DNA of 64,000 nucleotides from Pontibacter korlensis (GTDB lineage Bacteria; Bacteroidota; Bacteroidia; Cytophagales; Hymenobacteraceae), in NCBI RefSeq assembly GCF_000973725.1, contig NZ_CP009621.1, positions 1,369,501 through 1,433,500 on the forward strand. Reading direction: 5' to 3'. The position numbers and the translations under genes are program-made. Below the pieces are notes generated by a model that was not told where the DNA came from, ran no database searches, and saw only the letters and a list, made by a program, of their open reading frames with translations. Positions 1 to 7,657 of this stretch are shown here, in pieces (within the stretch, counting starts at the first letter, position 1; each line of letters begins with the position of its first letter).

Positions 1-927
1 GCGGGCATCCATGCCACCACCTAGTATGTTGTTCATCAAAGATGCCGCTACGGCATCCTCTGCACCTGGCTTCAGGTCGATAGGATTAGTTAGCACCAGT
101 GAGCTCTGAACTGAGCTTGGGCGATCAACAATCACCACCTGCGTTTGCTCCGGCTGTTGCGGCAGCTCATACTTAGCCTCCTGCACAGTGCCTTTTTGCC
201 ACTTGCCAAACGATTTCTTCAGGAGCTTTTTCATCTCCTTCGGAGTAACGTCACCTACTACGGCCAGGTAGCCAATGTTTGGCTTATAATAAGTGTTGTA
301 GTAGTTCTGGATGTCCTGCAGCGTAAAGTTATCTACCGTCTGCTCTGTCATCAACTCCCCATACGGGTGGTCTTTACCGTACAGCACCAAATTATGAGTG
401 CGGCTGGCAATAGCATCCGGGTTGTCCTTCGACTGTGCCAGACTAGCCTTCATCTGCTTTTTGATCTTGTCCAGCTCCTCCTGCGTAAACTTCGGATTCA
501 ACAAGGCATCTGTAGTAAGGTCAAGCAGAGTAGGCAGGTGCTTCTTTAAAGAAGAGGCATTAAAACCCGTAGAGGAGAAGCTCAACTCAGCACCAACAAA
601 GTCAACCTGCTCATCAAACTGGTCTTTAGTTCGGTTAGTAGTACCGGTGCGCATCATTTGTCCGGCAGCCTGTACGTAACCTGCTTTATCGCCTTCCAGA
701 ATCGGGTCGCGGTCCAGCACCAGCGACAAAGACACTACCGGCTGTTTGTGGTTTTCTACCACGTATACTTTCAGGCCGTTCTTCAAAGTAAAGTGCTCGT
801 ACTGACCTAGCTCAATTTTAGGAGCGGGCCCCGGAGGCGGTGGTGTTTCTTTAGTTTGTGCCTGTGCCGGCATTACACACATCAGTGCCAGCGCCAGAAA
901 TGCAGTACTATATAATTTCTTTATCAT
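1..927 (-). CDS. M16 family peptidase, zinc-motif-less subunit (partial, runs off window)
   Basis: The first 309 residues are visible; the C-terminal part lies beyond base 1. The protein starts with a lipid-free signal peptide ending near AQA (residues 1-22), then a Pro-rich linker, then an M16 N-terminal fold (YEHFTLKNGLKVYVVENHKQP). Where active M16 enzymes carry HxxEH, this protein has AAGQMMRTGTTNRT, so the zinc site is absent. M16 peptidases often occur as an active plus an inactive subunit, and the neighbour at 1066-2400 is the active partner, 138 bases upstream on the same strand. A periplasmic heterodimeric peptidase is inferred. The ATG at 925-927 (complement) begins the signal peptide and is the natural start. 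Confidence 0.85.
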   Translation of the reverse strand, partial: MIKKLYSTAFLALALMCVMPAQAQTKETPPPPGPAPKIELGQYEHFTLKNGLKVYVVENHKQPVVSLSLVLDRDPILEGDKAGYVQAAGQMMRTGTTNRTKDQFDEQVDFVGAELSFSSTGFNASSLKKHLPTLLDLTTDALLNPKFTQEELDKIKKQMKASLAQSKDNPDAIASRTHNLVLYGKDHPYGELMTEQTVDNFTLQDIQNYYNTYYKPNIGYLAVVGDVTPKEMKKLLKKSFGKWQKGTVQEAKYELPQQPEQTQVVIVDRPSSVQSSLVLTNPIDLKPGAEDAVAASLMNNILGGGMDAR

Positions 928-1065
928 GATTGCTTTCTTTAAGAAAGGATACAAGTATCGAGACACAGGACGAAAGACTTATTGTGGTTTTCAAAAATGT
1001 CTGGCCGCGTAGATCGCTTGAGGTTTGTATCTGGATACTTTGTATTACCCTCTTATGTCTAAAGT

Positions 1066-2400
1066 CTATTTCGGTTGAGCTGATTTTGGCAGGTAGTGAA
1101 GCACCACACGATTGTTCTTAGTCAGGTACTCCTTAGCCACGCGCTGGATATCCTCCTTCTTCACGTTCAGGTAACGCTGCAGCTCTGTGTTGATCAGGTT
1201 GGCATCGCCGAAGTACACATGGTAATTTGCCAAGCTCTCGGCTCGACCAGCCACCGTGCTGTTCTGCTGCACAAAATTGCTTTCTACCTGGTTGCGTAGC
1301 TTCTGGAATTCGCGATCAGAGAGTGGCTCTGTCTTTACGCGCTCAATCTCAACATCCATTGCTTGCTCTAGCGCATCTACCTCCACACCCATGTTGGCAA
1401 TGGCAAAAGTCAGGAACAGGCCTGGGTCTTCGGTAGGGAAGGGAATAGAGGCTGCGGCCACTGCTTTCTGCTGTTTGTCTACCAAGGCTTTTGGCAAACG
1501 GGCACTCTCACCACCCGATAGCAGGGTAGTTAGCATAGAGAGGGCGTAGAAATCGTCAGTGCCTTGCTCAGGCACATGGTATGCCTGAATAACTGCTGGC
1601 AGTTGTATGTTGTCATACACTGTTTTGCGACGCTCTTCCGTCTGCTTCGGCTCTACAACGTCTGGGCGCGGGATCTCTCGGGTACCTTTCGGAATGCCTG
1701 AAAAATACTTCTCGATCATCTTGCGAGTTTCCTCTACATTAATGTCGCCAGCCACAGAAAGCGTTGCATTATTCGGCACGTAAAAGGTCTTGTAGAAATC
1801 GCGGAATTCTTCGATGCTGGCTGCGTTCAAATCCTCAAAAGAACCAATAGGCATGGTTTTGTATGGGTGCTTAGTGTAAGCCAACGAGAACACGTTCTCA
1901 CCCATAGAACCGTATGGCTGGTTATCGATACGCTCACGCTTCTCCTCCTGCACTACCTTGCGCTGGGTTTCCACACCAATCTCATCCACCTTAGCGTGCT
2001 TCATGCGCTCAGCCTCCAGCCACAACCCAAGTTCCACCTGGTTAGATGGCAGTAACTCATAATAATAGGTGCGGTCAAAAGAGGTATTGGCGTTTAACGC
2101 GCCGCCTGCTTTTTGCACTAATGAGCTGTACTCGCCCCGATCAATATTTTCTGTGCCCTCAAACATCAGGTGCTCAAAAAAGTGAGCAAAGCCTGAGCGT
2201 CCTTCTACCTCATTCTTAGAGCCTACATGGTACAGCACCGACACTGCCACGTTAGGCGTAGAATTATCCTGGTGCAGGATAACATGCAGGCCGTTCGGGA
2301 GCGTGTACTCCGTGAACTCAATCTTGTTGCTCTTGCTTTGCGCCATTGCAGCCAGGCTGGTGGCACACCACAAAAGGCAGATGATAAACTTGCGTTTCAT
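1066..2400 (-). CDS. M16 family zinc peptidase (pitrilysin-like, active subunit)
   Basis: A 444-residue secreted metallopeptidase. I take the start at MKRKFIICLL (2400) because it opens a signal peptide ending AAMAQ; an in-frame start further upstream (2469) would put 23 non-signal residues in front. The inverted zinc motif HFFEH is at residues 73-77, followed by the distal glutamates in VVQEEKRERI (about 152-153). The length matches a two-domain M16 subunit of roughly 440-460 residues. It is probably co-transcribed with the inactive M16 gene at 1-927. Two inverted repeats lie just upstream (2429-2468). Substrate is unknown; peptide clearance in the periplasm is the usual role of the family. 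Confidence 0.9.
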   Translation of the reverse strand: MKRKFIICLLWCATSLAAMAQSKSNKIEFTEYTLPNGLHVILHQDNSTPNVAVSVLYHVGSKNEVEGRSGFAHFFEHLMFEGTENIDRGEYSSLVQKAGGALNANTSFDRTYYYELLPSNQVELGLWLEAERMKHAKVDEIGVETQRKVVQEEKRERIDNQPYGSMGENVFSLAYTKHPYKTMPIGSFEDLNAASIEEFRDFYKTFYVPNNATLSVAGDINVEETRKMIEKYFSGIPKGTREIPRPDVVEPKQTEERRKTVYDNIQLPAVIQAYHVPEQGTDDFYALSMLTTLLSGGESARLPKALVDKQQKAVAAASIPFPTEDPGLFLTFAIANMGVEVDALEQAMDVEIERVKTEPLSDREFQKLRNQVESNFVQQNSTVAGRAESLANYHVYFGDANLINTELQRYLNVKKEDIQRVAKEYLTKNNRVVLHYLPKSAQPK

Positions 2401-2428
2401 GTGTTTTATTTGGTTGAATTTAGTGAGT

Positions 2429-2468
2429 ATGACTTTAAAGTCATCTGTAATTACTGTGCTACAGCACA
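2429..2468 (-). promoter_or_regulatory. Two inverted repeats upstream of the M16 gene pair
   Basis: A perfect 16-base palindrome (ATGACTTTAAAGTCAT, 2429-2444) is followed ten bases on by TGTGCT-AC-AGCACA (2455-2468). Both sit 29-68 bases upstream of the M16 start codon. Palindromes here could be operator sites, but no regulator is identified, so the function is inference. Confidence 0.35.
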
Positions 2469-2620
2469 TAAATTTAGTACTATCTTGGGCAAGATACTAG
2501 TTTTGGAAGAGGCCGCACCTCTCGTTTCGGCCAATCAGGCGGGCATGCAGATAAACCTGTTCACTTCATAGACAAACAGGGGAGGGAAAATTTGCTGCAA
2601 GTTCTATAGAGTACCGCTGC

Positions 2621-3838
2621 TTAGAATAGCAGCTGCAGCTGACTAACAACAAATTTCTTAGGTACATTGAGCAACAATGATATTACAAAAAAGCCAAACA
2701 AGACATATTTAGCTCGCACCACTTCTTTGTGCGTATTGGGCAGCAAACTAAAGGTATGTATCAAACTTATAAACACAAGGAAGCTAAACGGTGAAAGAAG
2801 GCGGTAATCCAAATCGTCAAAGTGTGACAATGTACGCAGTGCCAGTATAGCCATTAAGTATAGGCTAGCTATACCTGCACAAGCAACAGCAAACTTGTTC
2901 TTCTTAAATGCTTGCCAAAAATTGAAGTGCCTGTTTATTGTAAAGCAGATGTAAAACAGTACCAGCAGTTGCAAAGCAGCTGTGACATATAGTAAATAAT
3001 CTGGTTGGTTAGCAGGCCTGTACTCCCGAATGATAAGAAACTCGTTCAAAAGTCCTCTTAGCAACATTTGCACAAAGCTACCTGCGTTTTCCGTTTCTGC
3101 TTCTAGTCTATCAAAACCTGTGGTAAAACCGCTTAAGGCGTAGTTGGTATAAAGATAGGCTCCCGCAAGTATGGTTAAGAGTACAGCACTAACGAGTAGT
3201 ACAATAGCCGCCCTAACGTTTTGCCTATACCCATAGTATAGCCCAAGCAACACAGGTACACCAAACGAGAAAGCTCCAACATACCGCAGTAGAAACAGCG
3301 TAAGGCAAAGCAGGAATATGAACACAGTGTTCCTATAAACATCCTGCTGCTCCCAAACCTTATAGACAAGGTGTGCTAACAGCAGCAAGCATAACAGAAA
3401 AGGAGCCTCAGACCATGTGAAGCTGTAGACTTCCATAAAAGTATAGGCTCCGTACACAGAAGCTAACAAGTAGGAGTACTGACGGTTCAACTGCCTAAAC
3501 AACGCGAATCCACCTGCCAGCAATAGCAAGTTTAATACCTTCGATGACCAATATATACTTATGGTTGTAAGCTCTGAGAACAAATAAATAAGCACAGGAT
3601 AACCTACTGGCCACGTAGAAAAGTAATGCCTGCCTGTTCCATCAGAGTTCAGCACATAAAATCCATAGCCATCTTTCAAATTTTGTGCTAACCCCAGATA
3701 AGCTTTTGAATCTGGGCTAAGATAGCCGGTACCCTCTACGCTAATCCTAAAGAGAATAATAACAGCCGTGGCTACATATAGCAATAACAGCAGTAAATCA
3801 GCTTTATAAAGACTTTTCTGATTAGTTAGTTTTTGCAC
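2621..3838 (-). CDS. Polytopic membrane protein, GT-C-like glycosyltransferase (paralogue B)
   Basis: A 405-residue protein with about ten hydrophobic segments. Its first periplasmic loop begins EGTGYLSPDSKAYL, the acidic first-loop signature seen in GT-C (PMT/ArnT-type) enzymes that use polyprenyl-phosphate sugars. It is clearly paralogous to the next gene (3851-5065): both share EGTGY-SPDS, TWPVGYPVL, a NRQYSYLLASVYG-like stretch, and the ending PKKFVVSQL. The start codon is GTG. Only 12 bases separate it from its paralogue, so they share an operon with dgt. Which sugar and acceptor are used cannot be read from the sequence. Confidence 0.75.
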   Translation of the reverse strand: MQKLTNQKSLYKADLLLLLLYVATAVIILFRISVEGTGYLSPDSKAYLGLAQNLKDGYGFYVLNSDGTGRHYFSTWPVGYPVLIYLFSELTTISIYWSSKVLNLLLLAGGFALFRQLNRQYSYLLASVYGAYTFMEVYSFTWSEAPFLLCLLLLAHLVYKVWEQQDVYRNTVFIFLLCLTLFLLRYVGAFSFGVPVLLGLYYGYRQNVRAAIVLLVSAVLLTILAGAYLYTNYALSGFTTGFDRLEAETENAGSFVQMLLRGLLNEFLIIREYRPANQPDYLLYVTAALQLLVLFYICFTINRHFNFWQAFKKNKFAVACAGIASLYLMAILALRTLSHFDDLDYRLLSPFSFLVFISLIHTFSLLPNTHKEVVRAKYVLFGFFVISLLLNVPKKFVVSQLQLLF

Positions 3839-3850
3839 GTGGAGTCTGTG

Positions 3851-5065
3851 TTATAGAAGTTGTGAAAGCAGAAACTTCTTTGGCAAATTAAGGAATAGTG
3901 ATAGGGCAAAAAAGATCGCAATGATATACTTTGTGCGTTTAGCCCCTGTAATGCTATCCGGCAAAGCAACGATGTAGTTAACAACTGCAAAAAGCATCAG
4001 GAAAGTAAAAGGGGACAGGAGGCGATAATTCAGTGGATCGAACTGGGATATACTCCTTAAGAAAACCAGTACAAGTAAGTAGGCCACTGCTACTACCACA
4101 GCTATGTGAGAGAGCAAGTTCTTTTTCATCTCATAGATTACCTTTTTGCTCTGCATTCGCATTACCTTAATAATATAAATAGTCACTATCAATTGTAACA
4201 CGGCAGTAGCTACTGTTAGAGCATCTGGAATACCAGACAGGTAATAATTCCTTATAAGGAACAACTCTACTGTTAATCCTTTCAACGCCATCCAAAGCAC
4301 TTCAATTGGAGTCTCCATGTCTGTTGTTAAACGTTGCGCATCAGTATTGAAACCGGCTATATAATGATTATGGAACACATAGCTACAGACTATTGCCACA
4401 TTAAGCACAAAGGCAGTAAATAGGTGCTTGCTTAGGCTTTTCCGCCCCTCTACCCAACTTATCAAACTAAATAACAACGTTACTCCTCCTGCAAAGAAGC
4501 CTACATACCGAATGAGGAACATAAAAGCTGCCGAAGCTAACAAAGCATAAGCCGTCATAGCTTTACCACTGCTGTACACTTTATAAAGCAACACAACGTA
4601 ACACAGGCACCCAAACATAAATATACATTCAGACCAAGTGTAGGAGTACATTTCTATAACCGTGAATGATCCATAGACAGAGGCAAGAACATAAGAGTAC
4701 CTCTGGTTAATATGCCGCAACAGAAGAAAGCCCATGCCCACAAAAAGCAGGTTAACTACCTTAGATGCCCAGAAGAGGCTGAGTCCGCTAACCCAGGAAA
4801 CTGACACAACTAAAACAGGATAACCAACAGGCCAGGCCGTAAATGGAGTTAAAGCATTTACTTGACCTGTATGAAGCCCATATAAGTCTTTGATAATGAA
4901 TTGGTCTCCATCCTGTAAACTCCTCGCAGCTTCTAAGTAATATTCAGAGTCTGGGGATGTGTAGCCTGTACCTTCTATAGTAACTCTCAGAACCACTGCT
5001 GCACAATAGAATATGTACAGCAACATCAGCAGCAGGTCTGGTCTTATTGATTTATTCTTCAGCAC
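3851..5065 (-). CDS. Polytopic membrane protein, GT-C-like glycosyltransferase (paralogue A)
   Basis: About 404 residues, with the same topology and conserved motifs as the gene at 2621-3838 (EGTGYTSPDSEYYL, AWPVGYPVL, a C-terminal PKKFLLSQLL). I chose the GTG start at 5065: it gives an N-terminus the same length as the paralogue's and lies 10 bases after the dgt stop. A longer TTG start at 5098 would overlap dgt by 23 bases. The pair looks like a recent tandem duplication that has since diverged. The GT-C assignment rests on the acidic first loop and the many membrane spans, not on a full match. Confidence 0.72.
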   Translation of the reverse strand: MLKNKSIRPDLLLMLLYIFYCAAVVLRVTIEGTGYTSPDSEYYLEAARSLQDGDQFIIKDLYGLHTGQVNALTPFTAWPVGYPVLVVSVSWVSGLSLFWASKVVNLLFVGMGFLLLRHINQRYSYVLASVYGSFTVIEMYSYTWSECIFMFGCLCYVVLLYKVYSSGKAMTAYALLASAAFMFLIRYVGFFAGGVTLLFSLISWVEGRKSLSKHLFTAFVLNVAIVCSYVFHNHYIAGFNTDAQRLTTDMETPIEVLWMALKGLTVELFLIRNYYLSGIPDALTVATAVLQLIVTIYIIKVMRMQSKKVIYEMKKNLLSHIAVVVAVAYLLVLVFLRSISQFDPLNYRLLSPFTFLMLFAVVNYIVALPDSITGAKRTKYIIAIFFALSLFLNLPKKFLLSQLL

Positions 5066-5075
5066 AATTCCACTA

Positions 5076-6449
5076 TTAATACATCCTTGGCAACTCAATC
5101 CCTTTTATTTTGCGGTATAGCCCTAATGCCGCCTGATCTGTTAAGCTAGTAACGAAGTCGCAGATGTGGATAATGCGCTCATAGTCAGTTGTAGTGCTCG
5201 GTAGTTGCAGGTAGTGGGGCGGAATGAGTGCTGCCAGCTTACGGTGGTGCTTCGACTCAGGCTTGAAAACAGCTTTTATTCCAGCGTCTAACAATCCCCC
5301 TAACACCTCAAAGCCTGCTGCTTCTATTTCTAATACAGGTCTGTTTTGGTAGATTAACTTAATAGACAGATCCTTGACCTGGTCTAGCACAGGCTTACAG
5401 CTTAGCTCGTTTATTAGCGGCTTGTCATATGTGCCAGCTAGAATCTCTTCCTCATGCTGTAGGAAAATAACAGTGGTCTCTTCTATCAACCTGCCGATGA
5501 TACGTGCACGCAGGTATCCTATTTCCTCGCGCCAGTCATAAAAAGTAAGGCTTGACTTACGGTTAGGGTCATCGTTCAGTATCTGCCGAAGCAGAGCCAG
5601 CCCTTGTTCCTGTGGCACTAAACCCAGCTTCAGCCCATCTTCAAAATCAATGATGCGGTAGCATATATCGTCGGCGGCTTCCACCAGGAACGCCAGTGGG
5701 TGCCGGTGGTAAAACACCTCTCCCTCATCCCCTTTTTTCAGCAGGCCCAGCTCTTGCGCAATGGTGTTAAACCATGCCTTCTCCGTCTGAAAGAAGCCGT
5801 ACTTCTTTTCACTGGTATTTCCTTTACTTGAAGAGATAGGCAACGACTCTTTCGGATATTTGGTAAAGGTTGCCAGTGTAGTATAGGTTAAACTAAGTCC
5901 GCCGGGCAGGCTACAGTGTGCCGGGTACGTATACGTCAGTACACGAAAACCTGCAGCGTTGCCTTCGTAGCGGTGTAAGTCAGCTTTTTCAGCTTCTGAT
6001 AGGTTAGCCAAGTATGGCTGCGACTCATCGCTCTGGAAGAAAGCCGAAATGGCGTCCTCCCCGGAATGCCCAAAAGGCGGGTTTCCAATATCATGAGCTA
6101 GACAGGCCGCTGCTACCACATCTCCAAAGTCAGCTTCCTGTATATTCTTTTCCTGTGCCAGCTGTGGGTAACGTTCCAGAATGCTTTTGCCTACAATCCG
6201 GCCTAATGATCGCCCTACCACTGAGGCTTCCAGGCTGTGGGTAAGGCGCGTGTGCACAAAATCACTCTCTGGCATAGGCATCACCTGCGTTTTGTTCTGC
6301 AGCCTTCTAAAGGCTGAGGAGAATACAATACGGTCGTAGTCGCGCTGAAATTCGCCTCGTACCGACTCATCTGAAGTATACTTTTTATCAGTCGTTTCGA
6401 AGCGTTTTTTAGAGATGAGTTTATCCCAGGTGGTAGTGTTGTTAGGCAT
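5076..6449 (-). CDS. dgt: Deoxyguanosinetriphosphate triphosphohydrolase (dGTPase, HD superfamily)
   Basis: A 457-residue cytosolic HD-domain enzyme that hydrolyses dGTP (or other dNTPs in family members) to the nucleoside and triphosphate, trimming dNTP pools. The N-terminal signature RDYDRIVFSSAFRRLQNKTQV is followed by FVHTRLTHSLEAS (metal ligand H71), then ACLAHDIGNPPFGHSGE with the HD pair at 119-120, and VEAADDICYR near the middle for the last metal aspartate. Length is typical of dGTPase-like type 1 proteins. It is the first gene of a likely operon with the two GT-C genes. A TATATTTG box lies 38 bases upstream. Confidence 0.93.
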   Translation of the reverse strand: MPNNTTTWDKLISKKRFETTDKKYTSDESVRGEFQRDYDRIVFSSAFRRLQNKTQVMPMPESDFVHTRLTHSLEASVVGRSLGRIVGKSILERYPQLAQEKNIQEADFGDVVAAACLAHDIGNPPFGHSGEDAISAFFQSDESQPYLANLSEAEKADLHRYEGNAAGFRVLTYTYPAHCSLPGGLSLTYTTLATFTKYPKESLPISSSKGNTSEKKYGFFQTEKAWFNTIAQELGLLKKGDEGEVFYHRHPLAFLVEAADDICYRIIDFEDGLKLGLVPQEQGLALLRQILNDDPNRKSSLTFYDWREEIGYLRARIIGRLIEETTVIFLQHEEEILAGTYDKPLINELSCKPVLDQVKDLSIKLIYQNRPVLEIEAAGFEVLGGLLDAGIKAVFKPESKHHRKLAALIPPHYLQLPSTTTDYERIIHICDFVTSLTDQAALGLYRKIKGIELPRMY

Positions 6450-6486
6450 AAAAGGTTAGGTAAAGGCCGAATTGATTTGGCTCTTC

Positions 6487-6494
6487 CAAATATA
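6487..6494 (-). promoter_or_regulatory. Candidate -7 box (TATATTTG) of dgt
   Basis: On the minus strand the octamer TATATTTG fits the Bacteroidota -7 consensus TAnnTTTG and sits 38 bases before the dgt ATG. No well-spaced -33 TTG is present, so support is moderate. Confidence 0.45.
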
Positions 6495-7129
6495 GCCTTA
6501 TACCTATAACAATACCAGTTCATTAGATTAGAACCAGTGCCTCATTCAAAAAAGCTTGATGGTGTAACAATATTTTTTTCTGACCCCATGTTACAAAATG
6601 CATTCGTTTTGACAAGACAAAGTGCTACTAGTGCTTAAAAACAAGTATTACAGTTTCAGACTGCACGAATATCGGCTTATTCCTGATGTTACATAAGTGC
6701 CTATAAATACCTTGTGTTATAGAATTAAGCTGCCCAAATTTGTATCACGTGCAACGCCATCCAAGCTTAGAAAACAACTTATTGCTCTAAAAGCCCTTAA
6801 CTATGGCAAGTATACTGTAGCCGGAGTTTCCATGTGTTTCGCTACTGTATCACTAAGGCCACACACTCTTAGAAGGCAGTCAGTTTATAGCTCCCCACTA
6901 TAAACTAACTGCCTTTTACGTTTCTGAAGTACTGCCAGCCAGATTATCAAATACCCTACAACCTAAGCTTCTGCCAACTTCTCATATTTCAAAGTGAACG
7001 TTAATTCTACCAATGTCTATACCTCCTGTTCATTACAACACCTGATTTTAGGTAGCGTAAAAAACATATAAAACACTAACCACCAATTTATTAACATTAA
7101 TAGATTTTAAAATAAGAGGAGGACAAGCT
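6495..7129. other. Long intergenic region dgt / hsp20, no convincing gene
   Basis: About 680 bases lie between divergent dgt and hsp20. The only open frame over 60 codons (6697-6903, plus) has no recognisable protein features and runs into the stem of a hairpin. A strong terminator-like hairpin on the plus strand (6873-6920) ends nothing that is annotated, so a small RNA could be encoded upstream of it. The last 130 bases are the hsp20 leader. Confidence 0.4.
6873..6920 (+). terminator. Orphan intrinsic-terminator-like hairpin
   Basis: Arms of 18 bases (6873-6890 and 6898-6915, one mismatch) enclose a 7-base loop, followed by TTTTACGTTT. No annotated plus-strand gene precedes it. Confidence 0.55.
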
Positions 7130-7591
7130 ATGGCAGATTTAATAAAAAGGAGAGGAGGAGCACCGATGCGCTCTGTTTTCTCCGACTTCTTTAGCGATGT
7201 AGATCGCTTCTTCGAAAATGACTTTTTGAGAATGCCTTCACAAGTTGGCCGCCAGATGATGAGTAATGTGCCTGCCACCAACATTAGAGAAAACGAGAAG
7301 GACTTCACCATTGAGGTAGCTGCTCCTGGGCTAAACAAAGAGGATTTTCATATTGATGTGAATGAGGGTGTGCTGACAATCAGCTCTCAGCGAGAGGATG
7401 AGCGCACGGATGAACAGGAGAATTTTACCCGTCGTGAGTATAATTACAGCTCATTCAGCCGCTCTTTTCGCTTGCCCGATACTGTGAAAGAAGACGATAT
7501 TAAGGCACGGTATGAAAACGGGGTACTGCACGTTTCTGTGCCCAAAGGTACAGAGCAGGAGCGGCCAAGGCGCCGGATTAACATTGACTAA
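7130..7591 (+). CDS. Hsp20/alpha-crystallin small heat-shock protein
   Basis: A 153-residue cytosolic holdase chaperone. The alpha-crystallin domain spans roughly residues 45-145: VPATNIRENEKDFTIEVAAPGL, then KEDFHIDVNEGVLTISS, ending with the ENGVLHVSVPKG segment. The start is ATG at 7130 behind AGGAGG (7117-7122), an unusually canonical Shine-Dalgarno for this phylum. A second Shine-Dalgarno-plus-ATG lies inside the gene (MRSVFSDFF, about base 7166) and could yield a form 12 residues shorter. The gene is monocistronic and closed by a strong hairpin at 7598-7645. Heat-shock regulation is expected for the family, but I could not identify an operator. Confidence 0.93.
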   Translation: MADLIKRRGGAPMRSVFSDFFSDVDRFFENDFLRMPSQVGRQMMSNVPATNIRENEKDFTIEVAAPGLNKEDFHIDVNEGVLTISSQREDERTDEQENFTRREYNYSSFSRSFRLPDTVKEDDIKARYENGVLHVSVPKGTEQERPRRRINID

Positions 7592-7597
7592 GTACTT

Positions 7598-7645
7598 AAC
7601 ACAGCGGCCCCGGAGCATGTAGTTCTGGGGCCGCTGTGTTTGTGT
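7598..7645 (+). terminator. Intrinsic terminator of hsp20
   Basis: Fourteen-base perfect arms AACACAGCGGCCCC (7598-7611) and its complement (7627-7640) are followed by a T-rich tail. It also faces the end of the convergent protease gene at 7658. Confidence 0.85.
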
Positions 7646-7657
7646 TGTGTTTAATTA

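Noticed and set aside
6697-6903. 68-codon plus-strand open frame between dgt and hsp20
   Set aside because: No ribosome-binding site or protein-like pattern, and it runs into the terminator stem at 6873; better explained as untranslated sequence.
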